Shown: positions 24,804 to 33,890, counted from the first letter of the stretch. The stretch is DNA of 64,000 bases from Paenibacillus artemisiicola (GCF_017652985.1 NZ_JAGGDJ010000001.1:1-64000); one strand, 5' to 3'. Notes: a model not told the origin generated them from the letters alone. Numbers and translations: made by a program.

Positions 24804-24858
24804 ATCGAAGGCAAGGATCGAAGGTCTAGGATCGAAGGTCAGGGATCGAATCGACTCG
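24804..24858. repeat. Short tandem repeats, 13-14 bp units
   Basis: Units begin at 24804, 24817, 24831 and (partial) 24845, following ATCGAAGGTCTAGG with small changes. They start 12 bases after the stop of the preceding gene. Confidence 0.8.
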
Positions 24859-24922
24859 CAATGCCTCGACTCGAAAAGGAACGAACTTCTTTTATCCAAT
24901 TCCACGAATGGGAGTGACGATA

Positions 24923-26029
24923 ATGCCGGTAAAAATCGGATTGGTCGGATTGAACGGAATCGGGAATTTGCATGCCGCCTGCTATCAAGAGGAGGAGCTG
25001 GCGGATCTGGTCGCGGTGTGCGACGTCGTGAAGGAGCGCGCCGACGCGGCCGCCGAGAAATACGGGGTCAAGGCGTACTACAGCCTGAAGGACATGATCG
25101 AGCACGAGCCGGACATCGAGGTCGTCGACATCACGACGGGCGGCATCGACAACGGGAGCTGGCATTTCGAGCCGGCGATGGAAGCGGTCGGCTACGGCAA
25201 GCACGTGCTCATCGAGAAGCCGATCTGCCATGACGTCCGCGAAGCGCGCGAGCTCGTCGCGTTCGCCGAGAAACAGAAGGTCTACATCGGCTGCAACCTG
25301 AACCATTACTTCACGGAGCCGGCGGCCAAGGCGAAGCAGTACGTCGACGGCGGCGACATCGGCGAGCTCGTGTACTGCATGGCCAAGATGGGCTTCAACG
25401 GCGGGGTGGACAATTACGGCCTGGCCGGCAGCCCGAAGGTGAAGGGCCATCCGTACTTCCACATGAAAGCGTTCCTGACGCATCCGTTCAGCGTCATCCG
25501 CCACTTCTGCGGCGACATCACGCACATCCAGACGTTCTCCGACCGGCCGGGCTTCCGCCGCAGCGCCGGGGACGTCATGGTCTCGATCAACAGCATCCAC
25601 ATGAAATTCGCGAACGGCGGCGTGGGCTACCTGCTCAGCCAGCGCGGCGACGCGGCGTACGGCCTCGGCGGCTGGTGGAGCCTCGAGATGGCCGGCTCCA
25701 AGGGAACGTTCTGCATCGAGAACTGCGTCGAGAAGGTGTCTTACTGGCGCGCCGAGAAGGGCATCCCGGCGATCAGCAAGCAGCCGGAGCCGGAAGTGAC
25801 GGACTTCGGCACGACGAACTTCGACCGCACTTTCAACAACCGGCTGCGCGCGTTCCTCGAGGACGTGTCGGCGGGCGTGCCGCGCGACCAGCTTCGCGCC
25901 AACGGCCGCGACGCGCTGGCCGTGCTGGAATACACGTTCGCGGTCATCGAATCGTACGAACGGGGCGGCGAGCTCGTCCGTCCGCATCCGCTGCCGCCGC
26001 TGCACGGCGATCCGCTGTTCATGCGCTAA
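24923..26029 (+). CDS. Gfo/Idh/MocA family oxidoreductase (second of three)
   Basis: 368 residues. Rossmann motif GLVGLNGIGNLHA at the N-terminus, the EKP catalytic motif in LIEKPICHD, and a conserved lysine-containing barrel. ATG 24923 is chosen over 24908 because GGGAG is 8 bases upstream. No signal peptide, so it acts in the cytosol. It sits directly before the IolE-like isomerase, an arrangement common in inositol, keto-sugar and glycoside-oxidising clusters. Confidence 0.92.
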   Translation: MPVKIGLVGLNGIGNLHAACYQEEELADLVAVCDVVKERADAAAEKYGVKAYYSLKDMIEHEPDIEVVDITTGGIDNGSWHFEPAMEAVGYGKHVLIEKPICHDVREARELVAFAEKQKVYIGCNLNHYFTEPAAKAKQYVDGGDIGELVYCMAKMGFNGGVDNYGLAGSPKVKGHPYFHMKAFLTHPFSVIRHFCGDITHIQTFSDRPGFRRSAGDVMVSINSIHMKFANGGVGYLLSQRGDAAYGLGGWWSLEMAGSKGTFCIENCVEKVSYWRAEKGIPAISKQPEPEVTDFGTTNFDRTFNNRLRAFLEDVSAGVPRDQLRANGRDALAVLEYTFAVIESYERGGELVRPHPLPPLHGDPLFMR

Positions 26030-26139
26030 GCTTCGCCGGCCGGCAAGGGCGGGAGCGCTTCGCGGCGCCGCTCGCCCGGCTCGGCCCGCAAGGCGGCGTG
26101 CCAAGCAACCGGGGTATAGCCCCGAAACTTCATAGCAAT

Positions 26140-26216
26140 TTTCATTTCGATTTCGATTTCGATCTCGATTTCGATCTCGATGTCCATCTCCATTTCCATT
26201 TCCATTCCCAATTCCA
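26140..26216. repeat. Hexanucleotide tandem repeat abutting a ribosome binding site
   Basis: About twelve 6-bp units, first GATTTC/GATCTC type and then CATTTC/CATCTC type, run from roughly 26140 to the CCAGGAGG ribosome binding site of the IolE-like gene at 26214-26220. The array lies wholly between genes. Confidence 0.9.
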
Positions 26217-26231
26217 GGAGGTCATCCGTTC

Positions 26232-27035
26232 ATGATTTCATTAGGCGTCAACTCCGTCCTGTTCAAGAACTACGATTTCGCCGAGGCGGCCCGCCTGATC
26301 GCGGCCTGCGGCTACGACGGCGTCGAAATCTCCGCCATCCAGGGCATGTGCGAGCATCTGGACCTGAGCCGCTGGGAGGAGCAGAAGGAGGAGCTGCAGG
26401 CGATCGTCCGCGAGCACGGGCTGAAATTCCTGTCCATGGAAGTCGCGTCGCTCGCCGACGAGCGCTTGATTCCGGCGTTCCAAGCGGCGGCCGCGATCGG
26501 CATCCCCGTCGTCAACGTCGGGCCGGGCGGCAAATCCGGCGTCGAGGCGGATCTCGACGCGTCCATCGCGAATCTGGCGCGCCTGTCCGACATCGCGGCG
26601 TCGCACGGCGTCGCGCTGTGCGTGAAAGCGCACGTGGGCAATGCGATCTACAACACGCCGACGACCCTCGCGGCCATGGAGCGGATCGCCTCACCGGCGT
26701 TCGGCATCGACATGGATCCGAGCCACGTGCACCGCTCCGGCGAGAACGCCGAAGAAGCGCTGCCGGCCGTCATCGAACGCGTGAAGCATATCCACATCCG
26801 CGACTGCAAGGGACGCGAGCAGGGTCCGGGCCCGATTCAGCTGCAGGCGTGCGGCCGGGGCGACATCGACCTGTACGGCTACTGCGCGGCGATGGTGCGG
26901 GCCGGCTACGACGGTCCGGTCGTGCTGGAAGTGATCGGCGCGACGCCGGAGCACGCGATCGAACAGGTGACGGCCGTCGCGGCCGAATCCTACGGTTACC
27001 TGAACGCTTGCCTCAAACAATTAGGAGCGCGCTAA
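26232..27035 (+). CDS. Sugar phosphate isomerase/epimerase (IolE-like TIM barrel)
   Basis: 267-residue AP-endonuclease-2-type (beta/alpha)8 protein. Metal-site features: EVISAIQ-like strand (DGVEISAI), GVALCVKAHVGN, FGIDMDPSHVHRSG, HIHIRDCKG and the C-terminal VLEVIG glutamate. Such enzymes dehydrate or epimerise keto-inositols and keto-sugars after oxidation by Gfo/Idh partners. AGGAGG precedes the ATG, directly after a hexanucleotide repeat. It is 22 bases upstream of the first sulfatase-fold gene. Confidence 0.9.
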   Translation: MISLGVNSVLFKNYDFAEAARLIAACGYDGVEISAIQGMCEHLDLSRWEEQKEELQAIVREHGLKFLSMEVASLADERLIPAFQAAAAIGIPVVNVGPGGKSGVEADLDASIANLARLSDIAASHGVALCVKAHVGNAIYNTPTTLAAMERIASPAFGIDMDPSHVHRSGENAEEALPAVIERVKHIHIRDCKGREQGPGPIQLQACGRGDIDLYGYCAAMVRAGYDGPVVLEVIGATPEHAIEQVTAVAAESYGYLNACLKQLGAR

Positions 27036-27057
27036 GCGCCGCCAAGGAGGAACAATC

Positions 27058-28491
27058 ATGTCCGCCAAAAAACCGAATCTGATTCTGTTCGGCATCGACA
27101 GCCTGCGCCGCGACCATATGAGCGGTTACGGCTACGGCAGGCTGACGACGCCGTACATCGATAAGCTCGCGTCCGAGGGCGCGCTGTTCGAGCAGCATTT
27201 CAGCCCCAGCATTCCGACGACGCCGGCCTACGCTTCCATGCTGACGGGGCGCGACGTCTTCGGCACGGACGTCGTGGCGCTGCGCCACGAGGGTCCGCTC
27301 GGCGGCCACGTGAAGACGCTCGCCGAGGTGCTGGAGGAGAACGGCTACAATACGACCTGCGTCGGCTTTACCGGCAACCCGTCGTCCCGCGGCTTCCAGA
27401 CGTACTTGAACTACGAGTCGTGGGTGCCGGACGAGACGACCGGCCGCACGCCGAAGGCGGAGAACCTGAACGACGTCGCGATCCCGGAGCTGGAGCGCCT
27501 CGCGTCCGACGACAAGCCGTTCTTCCTGTTCCTGCGCCATATGGATCCGCATTCGCCGTACTTGCCGCCGCTGCCGTTCGACCGGATGTTCTACGGCAAG
27601 GACGAGAAGGATCCGGCGAACCCGTCGATGGAGCCGGTCTTCGGCTTCAAGCCGTTCGGCGATTTCCTGAAGTCGTGGATCGGCGAGGACGTCACCGACC
27701 ATGAATACGTGACCGCGCAGTACGACGGCGCCGTGGCGTATATGGACGCCTGCATGCAGGCGCTGTTCACGAAGCTGCAGGACATGGGCATCGAGGACGA
27801 GACGCTGGTTGTCATCACGGCGGATCACGGCGAGACGCTGTACGAGCACGACTGCTTCTTCGACCACCACGGCCTGTACGATTGCACGCTCGTCGTGCCG
27901 CTGATCTTCAAATTTCCGGGCCGCGTGCCCGCCGGCAAGCGCGTCGGGAGCGTCAGCGTCATCGCGGACATCATGCCGACCGTGCTGAGCCTGCTCGGCG
28001 TGGAGAACGGCGAACCGTACGACGGCCAAAATCTCGTGCCGCTCATGAACGGCGAGACCGATCCCGCCGCGGAGCGGACCGAGCTGTACATCACGGAGTG
28101 CACCTGGATGCGCAAGCACGGCTGGCGGACGCCGGAATGGAAGCTCATCGTCGCGCTCGAGCCGGACTTCCACGGCAAGCCGGCGGTCGAGCTGTACAAC
28201 CTGATCCGCGATCCGGAGGAGAACGCGAACGTGGCGGAGCAGGAGCCCGAGGTCGTGGAATTCCTGCGCGGCCGCATGCTGGACTACATCGGCAAGCGCG
28301 AGGGCGAAGTGAACCGGACGAACCCGATCTACACGAACACGAACTGGCACGGCCAGAACAAGCAGTTCGCATCCTCGGAAGAGGCCTATAATTCGCTCTA
28401 CATCGGCTCCATCGTGAACGCCCGCTCGCTGCAGGCGAAAGACAAGGAGAAAGAGAAGGAGCAGGAGAAAGAGACGGTCGGCAATGATTAA
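27058..28491 (+). CDS. Sulfatase-fold (alkaline phosphatase superfamily) hydrolase with Thr at the nucleophile position
   Basis: 477 residues, cytosolic (no signal peptide). Metal ligands of the superfamily are present: Asp14 in FGIDSLRRDH, and ITADHGETLYEHD plus DHHGLYD further on. The sulfatase signature C/S-x-P-x-R is replaced by TTPAY (Thr54 to Tyr58) before MLTGR, so formylglycine cannot form there. Thr is the nucleophile in other superfamily branches such as nucleotide pyrophosphatases and LtaS/EptA transferases. It is therefore more likely a phospho- or phosphonate esterase, or a transferase. The Lys/Glu-rich C-terminus overlaps the next gene by 8 bases. Confidence 0.88.
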   Translation: MSAKKPNLILFGIDSLRRDHMSGYGYGRLTTPYIDKLASEGALFEQHFSPSIPTTPAYASMLTGRDVFGTDVVALRHEGPLGGHVKTLAEVLEENGYNTTCVGFTGNPSSRGFQTYLNYESWVPDETTGRTPKAENLNDVAIPELERLASDDKPFFLFLRHMDPHSPYLPPLPFDRMFYGKDEKDPANPSMEPVFGFKPFGDFLKSWIGEDVTDHEYVTAQYDGAVAYMDACMQALFTKLQDMGIEDETLVVITADHGETLYEHDCFFDHHGLYDCTLVVPLIFKFPGRVPAGKRVGSVSVIADIMPTVLSLLGVENGEPYDGQNLVPLMNGETDPAAERTELYITECTWMRKHGWRTPEWKLIVALEPDFHGKPAVELYNLIRDPEENANVAEQEPEVVEFLRGRMLDYIGKREGEVNRTNPIYTNTNWHGQNKQFASSEEAYNSLYIGSIVNARSLQAKDKEKEKEQEKETVGND

Positions 28492-29482
28492 CGTCGCGGT
28501 CGTCGGCGTAAACCATATCGGCAAGATCCACTGCCAGGCGTACAAGAATCACCCCGGCACGACGCTGGCCGCGGTGTGCGACCTGATGCCGGAGCGGGCG
28601 GAGGCGGCGGGCCGCCTCCACGCCGTGCCGGCGTACACGGATTTGCGCGAGCTGCTGGCAAGGGAGCGCGTCGACGTCGTGATCGTCGCGACGGCCGGCG
28701 TCGAGAAGGGCAGCCATCACTACGAGCCGGCGATGATCGCGTTGGAAGCGGGCAAAGCCGTGTTCGTGGAGAAGCCGATTTCCAACGATATCGAGGAAGC
28801 GCGCCGGATGGTCGCGTTCGCCCGGGAGCGGAACCTCCCGCTCGCCTGCAACCTGAACCACCGCTTCACGCCCGCGGCGCACAAGGCCAAGGCGCTCGTG
28901 GACGCCGGCAAGCTCGGCTCCCTGCTGTTCCTCAACATGCGGCTGACCATCCAAAATCCGCAGGAGGACACCGAGTGGCTGCACATGCGCGCGCTGCATC
29001 CGCATTCCATCGACGTCATGCGGTATTTCGCGGGCGATATCAAGCGGGTGCAGGCGTTCATGACCAAGGCGCCGGGACGCAAGTCGTGGTCGACGGTGTC
29101 CGTCAACATGGAATTCGCCTCGGGCGCCGTCGGCCATCTGACCGGCAGCTACGACATGTCGATGCGGCATCCGATCGAATATTGCGAGGTGGCGGGCCAT
29201 CAAGGCCGGATCGTCGTCGACAACGTTTACGAGAGCATGACGTATTACCCCCACGACAGCGACGAGCTGACGGTCGTGCGCAATCCGCTCTTCGGGGGCA
29301 TGAAAGGGTTCGACGACACGTTCGAGCATCGCATCAACCGCTTCATCGAAGAGCTTCAGGCCGGCGTGAAGCCGGCGGACATCACGGCATCGGGCGCGGA
29401 CGCGCTTGCGGCGCAAGAGGTCATCGAGGCCGCCATTCAATCGCAGCGGCTCGGCGGCGCTCCCGTTACAGTCCCTTCGTAG
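28484..29482 (+). CDS. Gfo/Idh/MocA family oxidoreductase (third of three)
   Basis: 332 residues. N-terminal Rossmann VAVVGVNHIGKIH, catalytic FVEKPISND with the EKP lysine, then LACNLNHRFTPAAHKAK and the substrate domain. It starts inside the end of the preceding sulfatase-fold gene (8-base overlap), implying translational coupling and a shared pathway. It closely resembles the second oxidoreductase in the LNH-F segment, suggesting related substrates. Confidence 0.92.
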   Translation: MINVAVVGVNHIGKIHCQAYKNHPGTTLAAVCDLMPERAEAAGRLHAVPAYTDLRELLARERVDVVIVATAGVEKGSHHYEPAMIALEAGKAVFVEKPISNDIEEARRMVAFARERNLPLACNLNHRFTPAAHKAKALVDAGKLGSLLFLNMRLTIQNPQEDTEWLHMRALHPHSIDVMRYFAGDIKRVQAFMTKAPGRKSWSTVSVNMEFASGAVGHLTGSYDMSMRHPIEYCEVAGHQGRIVVDNVYESMTYYPHDSDELTVVRNPLFGGMKGFDDTFEHRINRFIEELQAGVKPADITASGADALAAQEVIEAAIQSQRLGGAPVTVPS

Positions 29483-29511
29483 GGATGCTGCAGGAGAAGG
29501 AGAGAGTTCAC

Positions 29512-30069
29512 ATGAACAACAGTCAGGGCGCGGTATTATGGTTCACCGGCTTGTCGGGCGCCGGCAAGACGACGACGGCGGCCGCCGTCGAACGGCAATT
29601 GCGCGAGCGCGGGCGGCGGGTCGAGCTGCTGGACGGCGACGAGCTGCGGGCCGGGATCTGCAAGGGACTCGGCTTCAGCATGGAGGACCGGTTCGAGAAC
29701 GTGACGCGCATCGCCTACGTCGCGAACCTGCTGGCGCGCAACGGCGTCGACGTGCTGGTATCGGCCATCAGCCCGTACCGGGCCATGCGGGATTACGCGA
29801 GAGAGCGCATACCGAGCTTCGTCGAGATCTACGTCGATTGTCCGCTGCACGTCTGCGAGCAGCGGGACGTGAAAGGGCTCTACGCCAAAGCCCGCGCCGG
29901 CGAAATCGGCCGCTTCACGGGCATATCCGATCCGTACGAGGCGCCGCAGGACCCGCAGCTTACGCTGAACACGGCGAGCGTGCCGCTCGAGGAGAACGTC
30001 CGCACCGTGCTGGCGTACCTCGACCGGAAGCACCGTTTCCAGCCTCCGGCCGGGAAGGAAGTGATCTAG
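29512..30069 (+). CDS. cysC: Adenylyl-sulfate (APS) kinase
   Basis: 185-residue P-loop kinase making PAPS from APS and ATP. Walker A is GLSGAGKTT; the APS-binding segment LDGDELRAG, the GFSMEDRFENV motif, ISPYRAMRDYAR, and the KGLYAKARAGEI lid are all conserved. The longer frame upstream is spurious; GGAGAAGGAG places the start at ATG 29512. One base separates its stop from the next sulfatase-fold gene. No ATP sulfurylase, sulfotransferase or PAPS reductase is visible in the window, so its place in this cluster is unusual. Confidence 0.93.
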   Translation: MNNSQGAVLWFTGLSGAGKTTTAAAVERQLRERGRRVELLDGDELRAGICKGLGFSMEDRFENVTRIAYVANLLARNGVDVLVSAISPYRAMRDYARERIPSFVEIYVDCPLHVCEQRDVKGLYAKARAGEIGRFTGISDPYEAPQDPQLTLNTASVPLEENVRTVLAYLDRKHRFQPPAGKEVI

Positions 30070-30070
30070 G

Positions 30071-31495
30071 ATGAAGATCATCCTCGTCTCCCTCGACACG
30101 CTGCGGGCATCGCGGCTAAGCGGGTACGGCTATGGCAAGCGGACCAGTCCGCATCTGGACGCGATCGCGCGGGACGGCGTCCTGTTCGAGCGTGCCTACG
30201 CGGCGGACATTCCGACGGAGGTGGCCCATACGGGCGTGTTCACGGGCAAGATCGGCCTGACGACCGGCGTGGTCTCGCACGGCTCCGACCTGACCCATCT
30301 GCCGAAGTCGGTGGAGTGGCTGCCGAACCTGCTGCGCGCCGCCGGCTTCACGACCGGGGCGGTCGACAACCTGTACCAGCTGAAGGAATGGTTCGCCCGC
30401 GGCTACAACCATTACATCAATTCGGTCGGCGGCAACCGCTGGATTGACGGAAAGAAAATCAACGAGCTCGCGATGCCGTGGCTGGAGCAGCACAAGGACG
30501 AATCCTTCTTCCTGTTCCTGCACTACTGGGACGCGCACACGCCGTATTTGCCGCCGGCGTCGTACGTGCCGGAATTTTACGAGGCCGGGCGGGATCCGTA
30601 CGATCCGTCGAACGCGAGCATGGAGCCGGCCTACAACCATACGGCGTACCCGTTCTTCAAGCACCACCATTACGACCTGGTCGGCAACGTCACGGACACT
30701 GCGTACTACGACGCGCTGTACGACGCCGAAATCCGGTATTTGGACGATCGCTTGAAGGAACTCGACGACCATTTGGCGAAGCTAGGCATACGGGAAGACA
30801 CGCTCCTCGTGCTGTTCGGCGACCACGGCGAAAGCTTGACGGAGCACGATATCTATTGGGACCACTGCGGCCTGTACGAGCCGACGGTCCACGTGCCGGT
30901 CATTCTGCGCTGGCCGGGGCGGATCGCGCCGGGCCGGCGGGTACCGGGCCTCGTGCAGCAGGCGGATCTGCTGCCGACCCTGCTCGAGGCGGTCCGCCGG
31001 GAGTCGCCGGCGGGCATCGACGCGGCGCGGCTCGCGGATCCCGAAGACCTCGACGGGCGCAGCCTGTGGCCGGCCATCGAGGGCCGCGCGGAGGGCACGC
31101 GCGAGACGATCTATCTCAGCGAATGCGCTTGGCAGGCGGCCCGCGGCATCCGCAACGACCGCTACAAATTCATCGCGACGTACGACGCGGGCCCCTTCCG
31201 CCGGCCGCCGCGCGAGCTGTACGACCTGCAGGAGGATCCGCACGAGACCGCGAACCTGGCGGACGCGCGGCCCGATATCGCGGACGCCCTGGAGAGCCAA
31301 CTGAACGCGTTCGTCGCGAAGAAGCTCGCCGGGCGGCCCGATCCGATGACGGAGCAGCTCGAGCGCCGGGGACTTCCGTTCCGCCGGCGCATCGAGCAGA
31401 TCTTGAACGGCGCCGGCATGACGTGGGACGCATGGCGGCGCAACCCGGACCGCGCGCTGTTCGACCGCGCGGCCGCCGGGAAGCAGCACCGGTAA
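30071..31495 (+). CDS. Second sulfatase-fold hydrolase with Thr at the nucleophile position
   Basis: 474 residues, related to the 27058 product. Metal residues: Asp9 in LVSLDTLRASR and LFGDHGESLTEHD plus DHCGLYE. The signature region reads T49-E-V-A-H53 before FTGK instead of C-x-P-x-R, so it too lacks the formylglycine residue. No signal peptide. It follows cysC after one base. A C-terminal Arg-rich tail is present. I infer a phosphoester or transfer reaction on a sugar-type intermediate; a sulfatase role would need a mechanism other than formylglycine. Confidence 0.88.
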   Translation: MKIILVSLDTLRASRLSGYGYGKRTSPHLDAIARDGVLFERAYAADIPTEVAHTGVFTGKIGLTTGVVSHGSDLTHLPKSVEWLPNLLRAAGFTTGAVDNLYQLKEWFARGYNHYINSVGGNRWIDGKKINELAMPWLEQHKDESFFLFLHYWDAHTPYLPPASYVPEFYEAGRDPYDPSNASMEPAYNHTAYPFFKHHHYDLVGNVTDTAYYDALYDAEIRYLDDRLKELDDHLAKLGIREDTLLVLFGDHGESLTEHDIYWDHCGLYEPTVHVPVILRWPGRIAPGRRVPGLVQQADLLPTLLEAVRRESPAGIDAARLADPEDLDGRSLWPAIEGRAEGTRETIYLSECAWQAARGIRNDRYKFIATYDAGPFRRPPRELYDLQEDPHETANLADARPDIADALESQLNAFVAKKLAGRPDPMTEQLERRGLPFRRRIEQILNGAGMTWDAWRRNPDRALFDRAAAGKQHR

Positions 31496-31550
31496 ACCGA
31501 CCGTACGGGCAGACCGTGCAGGACAGACTGAGCGTAAGGGTGGGTCACGC

Positions 31551-32435
31551 ATGAGAGAAGCGATCCTGAGCAGCAACCACTACATGAAGTCGGAGTTTCC
31601 GTTCTGGATCACGCGCACGGTCCAAGGCAGCATCGACGAGCACGGCCACGAGTTCGTCGAGCTGGTCTTCGTCGTGCGCGGCAACGGCCGGCATTTGTTC
31701 CAAGGCTCGCGGTACGACATCCAGGCCGGGGACGTGTTCATCATCAACCCCGGGGAGACGCACGCGTACGCGGTCGAGCCCGGGGAGCAGATGGAGATCA
31801 TCAACTGCCTGTTCATGCCGTCCTTCATTCCGGACGCGCTCTTGACCGAGCTTGAAATTACGAATTCGATGGACTATTTCTACGTGCATCCGTTCCTGAC
31901 GCACGACGTGCGGTTCAACCACCGCGTGAACCTGAACGGCCAGGAAGCGTCGCACGTGCTGGCACTGCTCGAAGGCATGATCCGCGAGATGAACGGCCGC
32001 CCGTCCGGTCACAAGACGATCATCCGGCTGCGGCTGATCGAGCTGCTCGTGCTGCTCTCCCGGTATTATTCGCTTCTGCAGCAGCAGCGCGCGCATCCGT
32101 CGCCCCGCCAGCTGGAGAGGGAGATGACCGCCAAGCGGATCTACGGCTACCTGGAACGCAATTACGAGAAGAAGATCACGCTCCAGTCGCTGGCCTCGCT
32201 GTTCAACGCGAGCATCCGGCAGCTGAACCGGCTCATGCGCGAGGAATACGACCGCAGCGTCTTCGAGGTGCTGCACGAGATCCGCATCGAGCGGGCGAAG
32301 CATCTCCTGCTCGAGACGGACGAGAAGGTGATCGTCGTGGCGACGATGGTCGGCTACGAGGACCAATCGTTCTTCAACCGGCTGTTCGCGCGCCACGTCG
32401 GCTGCTCGCCGAGCCATTACCGCTCGACGGGTTGA
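31551..32435 (+). CDS. AraC family transcriptional regulator with cupin sensor domain
   Basis: 294 residues. An N-terminal cupin-like ligand-binding domain (residues about 15-110, with HGHEFVELVFV and NPGETHAY) precedes two helix-turn-helix motifs (ITLQSLASLFNASIRQLNR and KVIVVATMVGYEDQSFFNRLF). It is embedded in the cluster in the same direction, 55 bases after the second sulfatase-fold gene and 20 before the third, and is the obvious local regulator responding to a pathway sugar. Confidence 0.93.
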   Translation: MREAILSSNHYMKSEFPFWITRTVQGSIDEHGHEFVELVFVVRGNGRHLFQGSRYDIQAGDVFIINPGETHAYAVEPGEQMEIINCLFMPSFIPDALLTELEITNSMDYFYVHPFLTHDVRFNHRVNLNGQEASHVLALLEGMIREMNGRPSGHKTIIRLRLIELLVLLSRYYSLLQQQRAHPSPRQLEREMTAKRIYGYLERNYEKKITLQSLASLFNASIRQLNRLMREEYDRSVFEVLHEIRIERAKHLLLETDEKVIVVATMVGYEDQSFFNRLFARHVGCSPSHYRSTG

Positions 32436-32455
32436 GAAGAAAGGAGCTGCTTCGC

Positions 32456-33877
32456 GTGAACGACCGCAAGCCGAATATTTTGCTGATCACGGCCGATCAG
32501 CTGCGTTACGATTGCCTCGGCAGCAGCGGCCGCTATCCCGTTCATACGCCCCATCTCGACCGGCTTGCCGAACAGAGCGTCCTGTTCGCGCAGGCCTATT
32601 CCCATATCCCGGTCTGCGGGCCGGCCAGGCAGTCGATGCTGCACGGCCGGCGGCCGGAGACGTTCGGCGCGCTGTGGAATTACGACGCGTTCCTGCCGGT
32701 CGGCTGCCTGCAGCCGGAGCAGTTCACGTGGACGAAGGCGCTTCGGGAGGCCGGGTACGCGACCGCGTTCCTCGGCAAATGGGGCGTCAATCCCGATCGC
32801 GATCCGACGGCGTTCGGCTACGATGCCTACGTGGGTGAGCACGAGTATGCCGATTTCCGCAAGGGCAAGTACCCGGACGTGACGTACGCCAACGGGTTCT
32901 TGGGCGAGGCGAATCCGATTCCGGTCGAGGACGCCGGGACGCATTGGTTCGCCGCGCGGGCGATCGAAACGATGGAGCGGCTCGGCGCGGAGGATAAGCC
33001 GTGGCATCTGGCGCTGCATTTCGCGGAGCCGCATCTGCCGTGCCGGCCGTCGGGCCGCTTCGTCGACCTGTACGATCCGGCGGAGGTGCCGGAATGGGAC
33101 GGCTTCCGCGAGACGTTCGCCGGCAAGCCGTACATTCAGCGGCAGCAGCCGTACAGCTGGGGCTTGCAGGATTACGAATGGCGGGATTGGGCGCCGATCG
33201 TCGCCCGGTATTACGGGATCATCAGCCAGCTCGACGAGGCGGTCGGCCGGGTGCTGGACGCGCTCGAGCGGTCCGGCGCCGCGAACGACACGGTCGTGAT
33301 CTTCACCGCGGATCACGGCGACATGTGCGGCTCGCACCGGATGATCGACAAGCACTACATTCTGTACGACGACGTCGTCCGCGTGCCGCTCATGATCCGG
33401 CTTCCGGGCGCGGAGCGGCCGGGGACGCGAACCGGCGCGTTCGCGTACAACCTGCTCGACCTGGCGCCGACGGTGCTCGGGCTGGCGGGCGTCGAGGCGG
33501 CGCCGGACCGCCCGTTCCAGGGGAGGTCGCTCGCGCCGCTGCTGGCATCGCCGGACGGCTCGCCGCCCGACGGTTGGCGCGACGCGGTCGTGGCGTCGTA
33601 CAACGGGCAGCAGTTCGGCCTGTATACGCAGCGCATGATCCGCACGCCGTCCTGGAAATACGTCTGGAACTTGACCGACGTGGACGAACTGTACGACCTG
33701 GAGCGCGACGCGGCGGAGCTCGTCAACCTGATCGCGGAGGAGGCGCACCGCGGACTCGTCGCGGAGCTGCGCAAGCGGCTGTACGGGCAGCTGCGCGCCG
33801 ACGAGGACCCGGCGGTCGCGAATATGTGGACCCGCCGGCAGCTGCTGGACGGGGCGATCGCGGACGGTCGGACGTGA
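32456..33877 (+). CDS. Sulfatase with canonical formylglycine motif
   Basis: 473 residues from GTG 32456, which has AAAGGAG nine bases upstream; an upstream TTG is less likely. The signature C54-G-P-A-R58 before MLHGR matches the C-x-P-x-R sequence modified to formylglycine. Metal residues Asp13 (ITADQLRYD) and FTADHGDMCGSH are present. No signal peptide, so the substrate must be intracellular. It needs a maturase (FGE or anSME), not encoded here. A terminator follows, closing the cluster. Sulfate or choline-sulfate-type esters are possible substrates. Confidence 0.93.
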   Translation: MNDRKPNILLITADQLRYDCLGSSGRYPVHTPHLDRLAEQSVLFAQAYSHIPVCGPARQSMLHGRRPETFGALWNYDAFLPVGCLQPEQFTWTKALREAGYATAFLGKWGVNPDRDPTAFGYDAYVGEHEYADFRKGKYPDVTYANGFLGEANPIPVEDAGTHWFAARAIETMERLGAEDKPWHLALHFAEPHLPCRPSGRFVDLYDPAEVPEWDGFRETFAGKPYIQRQQPYSWGLQDYEWRDWAPIVARYYGIISQLDEAVGRVLDALERSGAANDTVVIFTADHGDMCGSHRMIDKHYILYDDVVRVPLMIRLPGAERPGTRTGAFAYNLLDLAPTVLGLAGVEAAPDRPFQGRSLAPLLASPDGSPPDGWRDAVVASYNGQQFGLYTQRMIRTPSWKYVWNLTDVDELYDLERDAAELVNLIAEEAHRGLVAELRKRLYGQLRADEDPAVANMWTRRQLLDGAIADGRT

Positions 33878-33890
33878 AGCCCGAGCCGGG

